Origin: Metaphire vulgaris | Taxonomy: Eukaryota; Annelida; Clitellata; Crassiclitellata; Megascolecidae | Reading direction: 5' to 3' | DNA: 64,000 nucleotides | NCBI GenBank assembly: GCA_018105865.1 | Contig: CM030868.1 | Location: forward strand, 420,001-484,000 | Shown here: piece by piece, positions 1 through 17,546 of the stretch | Numbering within the stretch: position 1 is the first letter of the stretch | Layout of the letters: every line of letters starts with the position of its first letter | Notes under the pieces: model-generated | Database searches by the model: none | Told to the model about the DNA's origin: nothing | The model's input: the letters and a program-made list of their open reading frames with translations, nothing else | Program-made: the position numbers and the translations under genes

Positions 1-63
1 TTATTGACAGATGATGATGACGAAGATGATGATGATGAGGATGACGTAATGTGAGCATTGAAC

Positions 64-2519
<2,456 letters not shown>

Positions 2520-3816
2520 CTTCAGATGCAACAACAAATAAGTGGTGATAAACAAAATAACAAACAGTATTGAAACTACATAAGATGCAAATCACTAATC
2601 TTTGAATGGACATCCCAAAGAGAGAAACAGACAGACAGACAGACAGAGGCACACAGAGAGATAAGGAGAGAGACAGAAAGACAGAGAGAGGGGATTACAT
2701 AAAGAATTTACAGAACCTCAATGTTGAAAATATTACTTAAAATATTAAAATATGATATATGAAACTTTTCCTTGAAACAGCAAAAACAATTCACTGTAAT
2801 AGGGCGAATACTTAGCGTTTTTCCCACTCGTTAGAATTTTGGGGCTTCGTCCACTGATGCATAATGAGGTTCTGCAAGGACTCCAGATTCCTTGCATTTT
2901 CACATCGACACTTCGGGGCTTCAATCGGTGCAATCATGAAAGCTCTTTTCACACCACAAATTTTCGCTCAAATTTCGAAAAAAAAACCTGGACATGTCCA
3001 GGAAAGATTTTCTGGCGACCCAAAAATTCATGTCGATATTTCACCCAAATTTCTATTTAGAACCTTCAAACACCTTGCGGTGATGTCAGTGGAGTAGAAA
3101 AATCCGTCACTTTCCACCCTATTAATGTGTCTATATTGCAAAATATAATAATGGTGACTATACATTTTATAGATTTTCAAACCTCTAAAGCAGTCAGATA
3201 TCTGATAGATATCCAAAATGCGGGTGCAGATCAATGTTCCCTCTAAGCTGCGCGCCTGCGCGGCCGCGCACATGACAAGAAAACGCCGCGCAGCAATTTC
3301 CAGCCGCCGCGCAGTGATTTTGAGTTTTAAAAAACACTGATTTTGTTGTGTTTTGTCTTGGGTGACATCTGTGAAACAATTCAGGTGCTCAGGCATGAAA
3401 GTGTGCCGCTCAGGCACTATACATTTCCGCGCACACTCAACAAAATTAGAGGGAACATTGGGGGAGGGTAAATAATGTGAAAATCTTCTCACCGTATCTG
3501 CATTGAGTGCAAAATGAAATCGTCAAAATGAGCGCGAACATCTTAAGGATAAAATCCAATCCAAAGATTCGATCAAATCAGTTATCGGAAACGGTCTTCT
3601 ATTGCGCCGAGAACCATCTAAAAACACACATACGCGCCTATACGTCGCAGCGTATCGCGTGCAAAAGTAGTCGGTCACGGACAAAGTGCATCGAGCAGAA
3701 TAATCGGCAAAGGCGTCGATCCACTTAGAATATTGGGGGGTGGCCCCAACCTCCGAAGTTAGGCACATGAAAAGTTGATGCTGTCATTTCTCGTTGTCCT
3801 GGTCACTCACGACTCG

Positions 3817-3873
<57 letters not shown>

Positions 3874-4340
3874 AGAAATTAACAAGATTTTACTTACTTT
3901 GTTTATATTAGGAAGTGATATAAATTCAGCCATAATTTTTATTTACTTTTGGGTTTGTTCAATAATTTACTTTCAATTTACTTTCAATTAAGCTATTTAA
4001 TGTTTATAAAGGCAAAATTCATAGTTCTACAGTCTGCACCACTAAAAATTATCGCTGACCAATCACCGTAGGCATGTATACTGTACCTTACCTGCTTGAG
4101 TAGTCTATGTCGTAGTCTCAATTAGAGTGTTGAGTCCAAGATGCAGCGACCATTATAAGACATTATTTTGTCCATCGAATACTTCAGACATTTAAAACTT
4201 AAAAATTCTGGGGGTCCCCGCCAAAAAGTCTGACAAAGAAAAGAGAAAAAAGTCATCGCATAGCTGAAAATTGGAGAGTGTCGGTCGCAAATTGGTGGGG
4301 AGGTGCAAAAACACTTCTGTTCATGCCCTCTGTCTCTGTG

Positions 4341-4382
<42 letters not shown>

Positions 4383-5074
4383 CCCAGCTGTGTTTTAAAT
4401 AGCCGCATTCACTCAGTCAAGCATTCATTCATTCTTTCCTTCCTTCTGAGTAATTGAATTCCCTTTGGTTTTCCTTTTCAGTTGCTTTTTTACGTCGCGT
4501 TCTTTCGATGTCATATAGATGCTTTCTTTAGATTCCCTTGAATTTGACCTATTTTTAATTCCCTATCGACCCACAGGGGGTCAAAGGTGAAGAGACCAAG
4601 AGGTGAGCGCTTCATCAGAATCTCCTTTCTAGGAGTCAACAGCTGTGCTTCGAATTGATTCATCTCAGCCAATCGCTTCTTCTTCATAATAACATCCTGA
4701 TGTTGGCCCATTTGACTTTTACGAGCGCAGATGACAAATACATCGACGACATTTTGCCCTTCGCTTTTTCATGTTTTCTAAATCCGTTTTCTTTCTCCTC
4801 CCTCCTCCTCCTCCTCCTCCTCCTCTCCCTCTTCGCGCATCACTCCTCCTCTCCTCCTCCTCCTCTTCGTCGTCGTCGTTATCATTTTATCTTTCTCTTT
4901 TCGGAAGTCTTGATCCTGTTCGGCTTCTCTTACTCATTAGACTTCAAATCAATTAAGTTCTACAGAATTACAACCATATTAATGGACAAACTCACGCACA
5001 CAAACGCTCTATTACGCGCGCACGCACACACACACACACACACACACAGGCAGCAGTGTAGACAGGATTCCAGA

Positions 5075-5133
<59 letters not shown>

Positions 5134-5582
5134 CATATGCATATATAAAAACACTATATGTGAACTTTGGGAGTTTGCTAGATCCGTTACTAAGCGAATT
5201 AAAGATATTTCATTGAAATCGAGGCTGAGGTCTTAATAGCCTCGAACCTGGTTTCAGCTTAAATCTCACTTCGTCAGAGTAGCGGAGGAAAATGTGCGTC
5301 GAAGGAGATTGGCGCTACAAAAATAGAGTCTTTGAATGACGAAGATTCTTCTATTCTGAGCAGAAGAGGAATCTCTTTCCCTCCCCACCCCCACCCCCTT
5401 CCCTCTTCCACATCAATTTGTCTTTCAGTCGCGAACACGTGTACGGAGGAAGAGATTAAGACGACTTCATTGATCGAGAGACCAAAGTGAAGACTCCATT
5501 GCGTCTAACCCAGTGGCGTAGCCAGGATTACAGAATTATCAGATTATTACACTATAAGAATTATAATTGGTGCGACAAAGTG

Positions 5583-5675
<93 letters not shown>

Positions 5676-5730
5676 CAATTAATAAAATCAAATCAGTGCG
5701 TTTGATGGCAGCTGGCAGTTCGCTGGACAC

Positions 5731-5776
<46 letters not shown>

Positions 5777-7342
5777 GTCTATTAGGCCTATATTATAGCG
5801 TCTCATTTGACCGTATAACTGAAACAATGCGCAATGGGCAGCGACAGTCATTTCGTATTTCGGATCACTTCCTTTAGTAGACCTATAAAATTCTGCGCCT
5901 CATAAATGAATGGCCGAGCCTCGTTCTGGTGTCACGCTTGCATGACACGGGAATTCTGCGTCAGTGTTTTGTGCGGTTCGCTAAAGGTATTATCGCTCAT
6001 GCGATTTCCGGAACTCTGTCGCGTTTATTCCTCGGACGGTGTAAGGCAACCTAGGCAGGTACTTCGATGAGGTGGTGCTCAGGTAGAAAACAGCCATCGG
6101 CACCTGCACGATGCCAGGAGGCGTTGCGGATCTCAGAACGAAGGTAAAAGACAGCGACGGAGACAGAGATACTGAGACAGAGACACTGAGACAGAGATAC
6201 CAAGACAGAGACAGAGATACTGAGACAGAGACAGAAGCCCGTTCTATTACAGCAGGAACAAGGACTCATTACATAGCGTCTCACTCAGATATCTATCCAA
6301 ATGTTTCGAATGATACACAGTATCATGTTATCAATAATATTAGACTTCTTTTTCTCAAGATGCTTTTTGATATTCTGCCAAACTATTCTGAGGCTGAAAA
6401 GACGAATACTAATTTTATTTCTTGAGCTAACATATTTCGGTTTAATTATAATAATTTTCGTGTTAATCTGAAATCAGCGTTAGATCTTTTTGCATCATGG
6501 GTCGAAGTAATTTGAACAATCGAGGCTCTGATATTGACGAATATTTAATTATTCCTCAATTTTTCAATCGTCCATGGGAGAAGCATTAGAAGACCAATAC
6601 CGAAATCAAACATTGTAGCCCCTGTAGGCCCCCTATCATCGCTTCAAATTCATATGGTCAACGAAATCATCAAAGTAAAACATTTAGAAATTAGAATTGG
6701 TGTCCATCTTACCTCGTGTCCGCTTAGATTTCCAAACAAGTGCCAGGTAAGAAGTACCAGTACCAGTAGCCTACTACCACAAAACGAGGTCGACACAGTT
6801 CGAACGGGATCCGATCCTGCGTTTTAACAGCAAATGCACACCTGCCCATGCAATCACCCACTCGCCGCTGTTTTCACCCGTCCCTCCTAAGCGTTTAAGA
6901 CAGACGACGCCTAAAATCATTGGCTAGGATATCATCTCGACGCCAGATGTCGCTACAGTCGACCGATGAATGAAACTTAGTTTCCGTTTCCACGTTTCCA
7001 CGTCGAGGAGCTTCCCTTTCTGCTTTTCCAACTCTCTATTTCCAATCGATACTAGCCAATAGAAAAACAGGGCGCTGTATCACTGATGCCACACGCCCAT
7101 CATACGACGTGTATTGTATATATGTGTATCCGCCTTTGGCTTGATTTACGCCCGAAAGATGCGTGCCATCATAACGCACAACCTGCCCAAGGTGTATCGA
7201 TTCGACAGATCGATAGCCAGGTTTTAACGACTTAGAAACGTTGCGGGCGTCTCTTCTTCGCCTCTCCCCTTCCCCCTAAACTTCGATCGTCTCCGCAGAC
7301 GGCTTTCGAGTTCTATGTCAGTGTGTTTATTTCGCCATTGTG

Positions 7343-7384
<42 letters not shown>

Positions 7385-7955
7385 CTGTCCATGTTGTTTT
7401 CTCTGCTGCATATCGGTTCCCCACGGAACTTATGAGTATTCTAGCAATTATAAAAAAAATCAAAAGCGTCATCCCAATCGATTTGCATCACATTCTAAGT
7501 GACCGCTATGACAGGTAGGCTAAAAGCCCGTGCTCCTTTTCTTTGCCATTTACAAGATATGAGATGGAGTTCAGTTTGCAAGATACAAAAGATCTTGTGT
7601 CAAACGAGGTGGCACAGGTGTGAGCCGTAGGCTACAAATGACCATGGCCGAGGGTGTCATATTGATTTAATGGCAACAAAGCCGGCTTCAAAAATGAGAA
7701 AATGGACTTTAAAATAGAACAGACAAAGAACAAGCATATCCAAAAGCACGAAGATAATAATGCAGTAAGTCTAGACAAAATATTCTATTACTATCGTGTA
7801 AGCGTAGACAACAGTTCTAAACGTGTAAATAAATGCGCTACAATCTTAACACCGAATATTGGCGTTTCCGTGTTTTGCGGTCACGTGACATTTTTAAGAC
7901 GAATTTTTCTGTTTAAGTTTTAAAGTTAAAGCTTGAAATTCAAGCTCCTCAAAAG
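2520..7955. other. Intergenic or intronic stretch, no supported exon
   Basis: About 5.4 kb upstream of the Ig exons and of PSMB3. First exons of the Ig gene (signal peptide) may lie here but I could not identify them. Contents seen: an inverted-repeat element (3232-3460), (TA)n at 3818-3871 and 5080-5130, (GTCT)n at about 4336-4380, (CCT)n at about 4797-4865, (CA)n at 5024-5049, (ATT)n at 5583-5676 and 5731-5776, (GT)n at about 7338-7383, and a CAGTGGCGTAGCCAGG transposon end at 5513. A good splice-donor-like site, CCAG/GTAAGAAG, lies at 6747 without a recognisable exon. Confidence 0.6.
3232..3460. mobile_element. Short inverted-repeat element (MITE-like), CpG-rich arms
   Basis: A 229-bp element bounded by CAATGTTCCCTCTAA and its exact inverse TTAGAGGGAACATTG. 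Both arms continue into GCGC-rich sequence, while the interior is AT-rich. No open reading frame and no clear target-site duplication, so it is probably an old non-autonomous DNA transposon. Confidence 0.75.
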
Positions 7956-10578
7956 ATGAGCGGTGGTCCCGAAAAAGTAATGCTCTTCAGATCGACCGTT
8001 TATTTAATTTCATTACATTTTATTCTTTTTGATTAAATATTAATGCTTAGCAGTCGATAGGTATTTAACTACATATGGCCTAGACTGTAAATTCAACTGT
8101 CATTTTTAAATCAAGTAATGAACCACTGAATCAAAAGAATACAAGAATGTTGCGATTAGTCAGAGAGCAGTTCTGCCGTTTCTTTTTAGTTGCTGACCTA
8201 CAACGGCGGTGCAGTGGTAGCAATGGCGGGCAAGCAGTGCGTTGGGTTGGCTTCGGATATGCGTTTTGGAATGGACCAATTCCAGACTGTATCTTCACAG
8301 TTCCCGAAACTGTACTGCGTGGGACCGAGGCTGTATCTTGGCATGACTGGGTTAATCTCCGATATTCAGACGGTGTAAGCTACAACGATGTTGAAAATGA
8401 ATTAACAGGTCATAGGCCTAGACAACCACTTGAAAGCATCCTGAATTGAGGTTAATGGGATAATTAGGCTATATGGTGCTCCGTAAGACCTTTTGGAACA
8501 ACTGCCCTCATTACTAACCCAACTTCATTCCAATTGAGCTGATTGCAATAAAGGAGGTTAGAGGATTAAATTTTCCCTAAAATTCTGTAATTCCAACATT
8601 TCTTCTGCTAAAGGGCTGTCTATTAATAACGTCAACAATGTTTGGTAATTTTGATCCGTCCCTTACCAACAACTATCAAACTTTCGGTGACCCCTAAAAT
8701 TATGTCAAAAACTTTGAACTCCCTACAAGGGGCCACCCATTAATTGCGTCAAAAAATTTTAGGCAATTTTTACCCCCTAGCTTTGTCAACAACTGTCAAA
8801 CTTTCAGTGACCCCCTAATGGAATTATGTCAAAAACTTTGAGCCCTCCCCTAAAAGCTAAAAATATTTTATACGGCTGCCTTTTATACTAAAATAAAATT
8901 ATGGAAATTAAGTTTTTGATTTATTAAAATTATGGTAAAAAAAATGAATTTGTTGATGTCAGTTTATCTTGACTCTTCCTCCCCTGTCAACAAGTGTCAA
9001 ACTTGTTCAAACCCCCAACCCCCTATTTTGTTGACGTAATTAATGGACAGTCCCGAATCATATAAAAGTCTATATATGGAGATTTGATGTTAATTTTTAG
9101 ATCAGAGACTATGCAGTATCACGTCAATCTCTATGAATTGAATGAGCGTCGTCAAGTGAAGCCGCATGTCTTCACGTCAATGTTATCCAACCACCTCTAT
9201 GGAAAGCGGTATTTTGTTTGTCGTTAACCAAATTTACTATTTGAAAGGAATCTTAACGAAAACCACCTTTTGCAGAGTTGGATACAACAGACATAGACAC
9301 AGCTACACGCACGGTCAGACACAAAATCTTCCCTTATTCAAAGTATCGTATGTTTTTAGATTTGGACCGTTCTATGTCGAATCAGTTGTGGCAGGTCTGC
9401 AGCCGAAGACATACGAACCCTACCTCGCTTCTCTTGATATACTTGGAGGCATTGCGATCAGCAAGAACTTCTCTGTAACTGGAACTTGTAAGGCTCAGCT
9501 GTACGGCATGTGTGAACCACTGTGGAAGACAGATTTGGTGAGCGAACGTAACAAAAACTCAAATAATTATCTAAACTTATCACTTAATATAGACAATGCA
9601 TATCGTGATATTCTTAGCAGATAATAGTTTTGATCTGTTGGCAAATTACAACATATATTTGTAATAATAATAAATAGCAAATACAGTATTTTCCTACATG
9701 TAGCTTTTCCCTTTGTAAAGCACTTAAATATAGGCCCTACATAATTCTTGGAGAATTACTCTATTTTTAATGTAAGATTTATTGGCAATGGAGGTTTAAA
9801 CACCATATTGTTTTGTGTGCTACAGTACTTGTAGCATATTTTTTTATAATCATAGTACTTGTACATTTCCCTAGTACAGTTTAATTAGCTGTGTGCCTAC
9901 ATGCATTAGTCAACTACTGTAGTGTAGCATACTAAATTTTTGTTCCTCTAATTTTGCATTAAATCATTTTAGAGTCTATGCTTAGAGATAAGTTTAATTG
10001 AATTATCTTTGTACTCGATCTTTATTCTCACAGGATTCCATGAATCTCTTTGAAGTACTTTCACAAGCACTTCTCAATGCTGTGGATCGCGATGCTTTGT
10101 CCGGTTGGGGAGCCACTGTTTGTATAATGTAAAGTTTATAATTATTTTAATACCTATCAAAAATCTCTAAATAGCGGTAATATCTCTACCAGACTATGTT
10201 ACAAACTCCAACTCTTTTGGACTTTTCCTAAGAAATCTTAATCTTAAGTTCTTAATTTCTTTTCCTAAGAAATCTTAATCTTCACCATCTGGTTTACGTA
10301 GTATTGTAAAGTGCTCTTGTCTTTGGCCATTTTTGCCATGATTTTTGCACTATATAAACTGTCTAGCTAATAATAATAATAATAATATCCACAATTATAC
10401 TGTAGGTATCCAAGCAATTGGACTTCAACTGTATTAAATACAAAGGTTTCTGTCATAAAATTAGAGTACATGCAAATTAAACTTAAGATTTGGCCAACGA
10501 TGCTAACACAATGTGTGTTCTGTTTAAGTGAGCCGGATCGAGTGACGCTACGGACGCTGAAAGCAAGAATGGACTAGA
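7956..10578 (+). CDS. PSMB3: Proteasome subunit beta type-3, six exons
   Basis: Non-catalytic beta-3 subunit of the 20S proteasome core, part of the beta ring in cytosol and nucleus. Exons: 7956-7976 (candidate start, MSGGPEK), 8190-8374, 9101-9208, 9360-9537, 10034-10128 and 10529 to about 10578. Joins are in frame with GT/AG ends. Family hallmarks are YNGGAVVAM near the N-terminus, RFGPFYVESVVAGL, SVTGTCKAQLYGMCEPLW, NAVDRDALSGWGATV, and the TLKARMD C-terminus. The threonine needed for peptidase activity is absent, as in all beta-3 subunits. Corrected length is about 211 residues; the human protein has 205. Exon 1 is the least sure part, chosen because it starts MS and keeps phase 0. In the last exon a run of four A at 10560-10563 shifts the frame after TLK; with three A it ends in ARMD-stop at 10578, as in the family. 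As written it reads about 21 extra residues. A probable poly(A) signal AATAAA is at 10804. It converges with the ARF gene. Confidence 0.93.
8613..9053. mobile_element. Inverted-repeat element, GGGCTGTC...ACGTCAAC family, in PSMB3 intron 2
   Basis: A 441-bp element with termini GGGCTGTC(T)ATTAATAACGTCAAC and the inverse GTTGACGTAATTAATGGACAGTCCC. The interior contains two diverged direct copies of a segment with CAAACTTTC(A/G)GTGACCCC. No coding capacity. It ends about 50 bases before the splice acceptor of exon 3. Confidence 0.8.
10280..10388 (+). repeat. Retroelement 3'-tail fragment with (AAT)n in PSMB3 intron 5
   Basis: The stretch TGTAAAGTGCTCTT ... TTTGCACTATATAAACTG followed by (AATAAT)n has the form of the 3' end of an L2/CR1-like LINE or derived SINE: a CGCTATATAAA-type end running into a trinucleotide tail. 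The parent element is not identified. Confidence 0.5.
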
Positions 10579-11776
10579 ATGTAAAGTCAATCGAGCGACA
10601 AAGTGGAAGATGCACATCTATGAAAACAATGGCTGAGGCAGGAACTCTCACCAGCAAAAAGAAACGTGTCTCCTTTGTTAACAATAATTTCCGTCAGGCT
10701 TTTATCAAGCCTGCAAACTTTCTTATTTAATAACATTTTGCAAGAAACTTGTTACCTACAAGTAATTTAAGATAATTTGTTTTTAAAAATTGGTTAAACT
10801 TAGAATAAACGAAATGCAAAGAGATAACAAAGTGCTGATAATCATCAACTCAATTCCTCAGCCCAGATAAAATTATAACCAATTTACAGCTCAAGATAAA
10901 CACAGCATCCTTTGACAACTCTAGTACCATACCTGTCCTCAAAAACCCTGAAATGCAAACTCCATAGATTTGTGCTATTAGCATCCTTCTCATGTATTCA
11001 GGGCAAAGAACTAAAATCTATGGGCCAGGGCTCTCCTTCAGTAAGAATATCAGTGGATTGCCTGTGTTACTATTGAGGGAAATTTAGTAAAATCTTAAAT
11101 TATAAAATAATTTCAAAATGCTACCAAAGGTATTTGCATTTTGTTGGGCACTTATCAGGAAAATTTTGACATCAATCTTCTAGCTGTGATGCACCAAAAG
11201 CTCTTGTATTTGACTCTGAAGAAACTTCTTTTTCTCTGAAACTATGAAACACTGCCACAAAAGAAAATATCCTGGAAAAAATTACAGAGGAACTCCAACT
11301 AATCCTTGAATAGTAGAAGGCGTGTTATTATGATAAAAAATTTTAAAATAACGTTAACCAAAACCAAATTAACATGCCAATGCAGACTTTAAGTTTTTCA
11401 CCCGTGCAACATCACCAAAAACACACAAACAAACATCAAGATCAACAGAAAATCCGCCAAAAAATCCGCTGTTTTCAAATTATCTTAATTTGAAACTGCC
11501 AATCAGATTCACTTCCTATAGCACAAGATATTTAAGTTCACATACTTAAACTGGAAAAAATTATTCACTTATTTTAGTGTCTGACATACAAAGAAAACAA
11601 TGCACAGAACAAAGAAGAAAATGTTAGCAAAGTCATTCGTAGTTTAAACATTACGATCTACAATCAGTGTCGTCCGACACTTCTGAGTTTCTCCTTCGGC
11701 CAAACCGCTAGTCGGATTTTCAGTCCTCCCACTAAATCCTAAAATTTAGGAGGAGGAAGAAGACACAAGACACCGA
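10579..11776. other. 3' flanks between PSMB3 and the ARF gene
   Basis: About 1.2 kb between two converging genes, so it should hold both 3' untranslated regions. AATAAA for PSMB3 is at 10804. No open frame, RNA gene or repeat array recognised. Confidence 0.6.
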
Positions 11777-13785
<2,009 letters not shown>

Positions 13786-14435
13786 TCAGCGCAACTGGAA
13801 ATATATGCAAAATAGTCTGCTAAACAAATGTAGCACAGCAGGCATTTTAAAAATTCTGTAATTCAGAAATAATTCTTTAAAATAAACACTCTGCTTAAAG
13901 ACACAAAAATGCAGAGCTTCCTAAATACGAAGCAGTACTAGTCTAGCAGGCATTAGTTGTCTCTTAATATCCAGAATTTACCAATTATATAAATAAATAA
14001 ATATATAAAATAACGAATGTAGTATGCATACAGCAACTATATGCCCATCTATCTTTCAACACTATAGCAAATCAGTCTAGCATTTCATTAGTCAGTCATC
14101 GAAAACGTATCAAACGATGCGGTTATCAACATAATCCCCTGTTACTCATCACAGATAAGTACAGACGGTTACGTATGTTGCCTTTTGATTCCTCAAAATC
14201 AGCAACAACTTAACAGAAATGCCAACAATCGGTCACAATCAGGAAACCGCCCCAAGGATTTCCAACTGATCGCTACTATTAAAAACCCAAAATCTCAACA
14301 AAGCAAACAATATAAAAGAAAATATTGGCGCTACAAAATCGCGTACGTAGTGGGGCGTTACTGACTCATACTCCGTTCGACGGAGTTTAAGAACTGCGAT
14401 TAGGAAATCAATCGAAAATATCCGGCAATGCTCAC

Positions 14436-14600
14436 CTTGAAAGGATCTCTGGTCGATGTTCCTTCGCGATTCGACTTCAGAATTTAAGGACTTTTCCTCC
14501 GATTTTTGCGTCGAAAATGTCGCGTTTTTAACGGATTCGTGGCAATTATTACGTCCAAGATCTCGAGTGCCCGACGAGATCTCATACGTCAATGAGAACA
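14436..14600 (-). promoter_or_regulatory. Probable non-coding first exon and promoter area of the ARF gene
   Basis: On the minus strand a strong donor TTTCAAG/GTGAGCAT ends at 14436, about 670 bases upstream of the ARF start codon. No suitable donor is seen nearer the ATG, and an untranslated first exon is common in ARF1 genes. The 5' end of the exon is a guess. The intron 13768-14435 holds nothing else I recognise. Confidence 0.45.
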
Positions 14601-14785
14601 TCGAAATCAACACTCATTGGAACATAGACTTTATGTACTCCTTAATTATCACCAGATAGAAATTACTGAACCACGTGAAAAACAAGATTTAGTTACTTTG
14701 GACACGTGATAAGACAACCACAACATCACGATATACCATCGAGAGCAGTGTGGTCACAGTTTCAATAGGAATAGTACGGTAGGAA

Positions 14786-15255
14786 TAGTCCTTCTGCAGG
14801 CCAATGTCAAACAGGGTATCAATTTTAAGATGTTTCTGGTCTATAAAACATGTGATACAAGAAACCAGCTATCTTAAGATCCCTGTTATCTACGGACGGA
14901 CTGACCTTGTACGGACTGACCTTTGGATTACAACCTCGATTCACCACGGACAATGATTCACGACTACGATTATTCACTGAAGCGACCATCGACTGGTGCA
15001 GATGTAGGCCTACTACTACAATGGCGCTAAAGAAGTCTACTACTACTACTTATCTCTCGATCGACTTTATAATGTCTATTGAAATAGCTGACCATTTTTC
15101 GTGGCATTTCGAACGCTCTAGAATAAAATTGAGACAGAATATACTGATTATTCTAGTACGGTTTGATGCAAATGTAGATGGAGACGCGAGAAAATGTGGA
15201 TATAATTCGTTTCTTCACCCCTCTGAAATTTTCATATCTATAGCTTATTGTTCAG
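14786..15255 (+). repeat. Interspersed repeat, family R, copy 1, interrupted
   Basis: Shares the segment from AATAGTCCTTCTGCA through CCAGCTATCTTAAGATC and TCGATCGACTTT with 20621-20960, and the segment CCATTTTTCGTGGCATTTCG onwards with the copies at 22.25 and 22.58 kb. It is split by a foreign stretch at about 14894-15050. It encodes nothing obvious. Confidence 0.75.
14894..15050 (+). mobile_element. Short insertion with (ACT)n tail inside repeat R (SINE-like)
   Basis: About 155 bases that the matching copy at 20.7 kb lacks. They are flanked by TTATCT on both sides (14888-14893 and 15051-15056), as expected for a target-site duplication. The insert ends with ATGGCGCTAAAGAAGTCT(ACT)n; the same GGCGCTAAAGAAGT phrase occurs on the minus strand near 19.76 kb. 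Confidence 0.6.
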
Positions 15256-16174
15256 CAACAGTGGCGTCGCCAGGAATTTTTGGTTGGGGGCAAAAGGGGC
15301 TAGCGTGTCAGATTCCTTACCCACCCCTTAGCCCCCCTCCACAGAAAACTTTCTCACCCGATTTGCGCGAATCTGGTAGGTGGTCTGGGGCCGGTTGGGG
15401 GGCACTTTGCCCAGCAGTGGCGACGCTAATGATCAACAATCAGCTAAGAGAAAATTCTACCCGCAGTAACTGCATTCCCTTCAAAACTCGCCATACACAC
15501 CAGTAGTGCTTTGGTTACTTTAAAACAAAGACGTATTTCAACTAGGCCACACTGTGATGGGATGAAAAATGCAACTACCTCATTATGCTGAATAAATTGG
15601 CTAAATAGGCCAACGACACCACAAAGCAGGGACCATGAATTTCTCTCAGCCTCAGAGAAATATAGTCTGAGGACTGCAAATAGGGTCACTGCCTCCATTT
15701 ACTTCTGAGTCAAACAGCAAAAACATTTTAAAAATCCGTTCACATCTGCCAAAGTTATGGACAAATATACAGTGACATGTTTTTTATTGAGTAAAAGTTT
15801 TTTATATAACGTGTTTTAAGTGCTGCTTTATAAGCGTAGGCCTATGGGCCGAAGCCAGGTCTTAAAATGAATATTAATATCGAACAATCTAATGTGGTGT
15901 ATGCATACGTTATACCCAGTTGCATGCTTCAGCTGATAATCTTAGCAAGCAATCCTCAAGCATCTATACTTGACAAGTCATTACACTGGGAATGTATGCA
16001 TCAGATAAATTAACCCTGCGTCTGCACTTGGAATAACAGAAACTGGAGGAGTGAGTGAACCGACTCGAACACGGTGCACTGAGGGTGATATAGACATGGT
16101 ATTTTTTGATCTATTAAAGCTGTATAATCTCCGTGCCTGTAGGCCAACTGTTCGTTAATATATAACTGTGTATA
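15256..16174. other. Repeat-derived intergenic sequence
   Basis: Starts with a diverged transposon end (CAGTGGCGTCGCCAGG at 15263). No gene seen in the remainder. Confidence 0.5.
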
Positions 16175-16250
16175 GGAGCTGTCCATTAATTACGTCAACA
16201 ATTTAGGGGAGTTTGAAAAAGTTTGACAGTTGTTGACAGGGGAGGGGAGA
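16175..16250 (+). mobile_element. Left end of a GGGCTGTCC-family inverted-repeat element
   Basis: GGAGCTGTCCATTAATTACG and the following TCAACAATTTAGGGGAG, TTTGACAGTTGTTGACAGGGG match the left end of the elements at 20283 and 22137. The right end is missing; a LINE fragment follows directly. Confidence 0.75.
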
Positions 16251-16252
16251 CT

Positions 16253-16408
16253 CAAACAGGAAATAAAGCAAGAGGAAGACCCAGAAAAAAGTGGGACATC
16301 AGAGAAGATATGAGCATGAAAGGAATTTCAATCATAGAAGGAAGACAATTAACAGAAGATAGAAATTCTTGGAAACATTTTGTGTCTTGCTATTGCTGCA
16401 AGAGTTGA
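16253..16408 (+). pseudogene. Non-LTR retrotransposon ORF2 C-terminal fragment
   Basis: Encodes ARGRPRKKW, then REDMSMKGISIIEGRQLTED and RNSWKHFV. The pattern GRPRKxW ... DRxxWKxxV marks the extreme C-terminus of many LINE reverse transcriptase polyproteins. The upstream polymerase is absent, so it is a 5'-truncated or degraded copy. I cannot name the clade. Confidence 0.75.
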
Positions 16409-17501
16409 GAGAGCAAAAATGATTTTAGAAAGTTAGTTTGCAACTAAAAGCTTAACTACTTACCTCTAGTTTAAATTTAGTTGTAGTTAAGCTAATGTTT
16501 TTAGTTAGTTACCCATCACTGCATACAAGTTATGTAGCACTGCAGCCAAGGCAAAAGGGCGGTTGCTGACGAAATTGAGAGGTAAACGACGAGCAGATCG
16601 CTGCCATGGCACACTCTTGAGTCAAATCCACACACGCTGAAGAAATTGGTCTTGAAGATCCACTCGGGCAGTGACAGAAATTCTCTGCTGCTGTTGAAGT
16701 CCTGTCTTGAGAAGCAGTGATATATTGCCGAACTGAAATAGAAATTAAAAATTGTTTGCAGTTAGTTCAGTAAAACTGATATACAAAGTAAAACAGTTTA
16801 CGGCTGAAATATAAAGTATAAGTAAAATAAGGACATCAAAAATTAAATTAAAAAGTAGTAATTATTAGTTGCGGTAATGTTCATGCCGGACTGTTTTGGC
16901 AGACCGTACTGTTTGTACTTCTGCTGTCTCCCAGTTTATTCTTACAAACATTTCATTCATCTTGACTCAAGTGCCTAAATAGAAAAGTACGAGTTTATCT
17001 ACACAGCTTGCTGGTAGAAAAAGGGAGTGATATTTGGCAATTTTTTAAAGTATGACCAGGGCACCTACAAACATGAAGCTCAAAAGCAGCATCGCATATT
17101 GAATCATTTACATTTGATTGCAGACTTGCAGTCATTGCACACATACTGATATTGTCCCCGTCTGATAGCGACAGCTTAGGTATTGCGCTAAATGTTTCTG
17201 TGCATGCAATGTAAGTGGCAGCCGTTCGTATTTGGTATGTCACGTATAATAATGCTGTGCATTCAGCATATTAGTCCAGTGACTTACTGCTGTTAAATGA
17301 AATAAATGGAGTGGAAGCCTGGAAGGTCCGATATGTATATATACAACAATCATGAACTGATTATGGTGGCATATCGTACAAGTACTACTAGGACACCTTA
17401 CAACTAAAAAAAGTATATCCTACAATGATCAATGTTCTGGATAACTACGGACAAAGAGCAGTTTTAAGTTCTCGTTTGAATGCTCCGTGTCTTTGCCATA
17501 G

Positions 17502-17546
<45 letters not shown>

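Noticed and set aside
16040..16100. GTGTTCGAGTCGG on the minus strand resembling a T-arm
   Set aside because: The flanking 5-base stems do not pair and no anticodon arm can be drawn.
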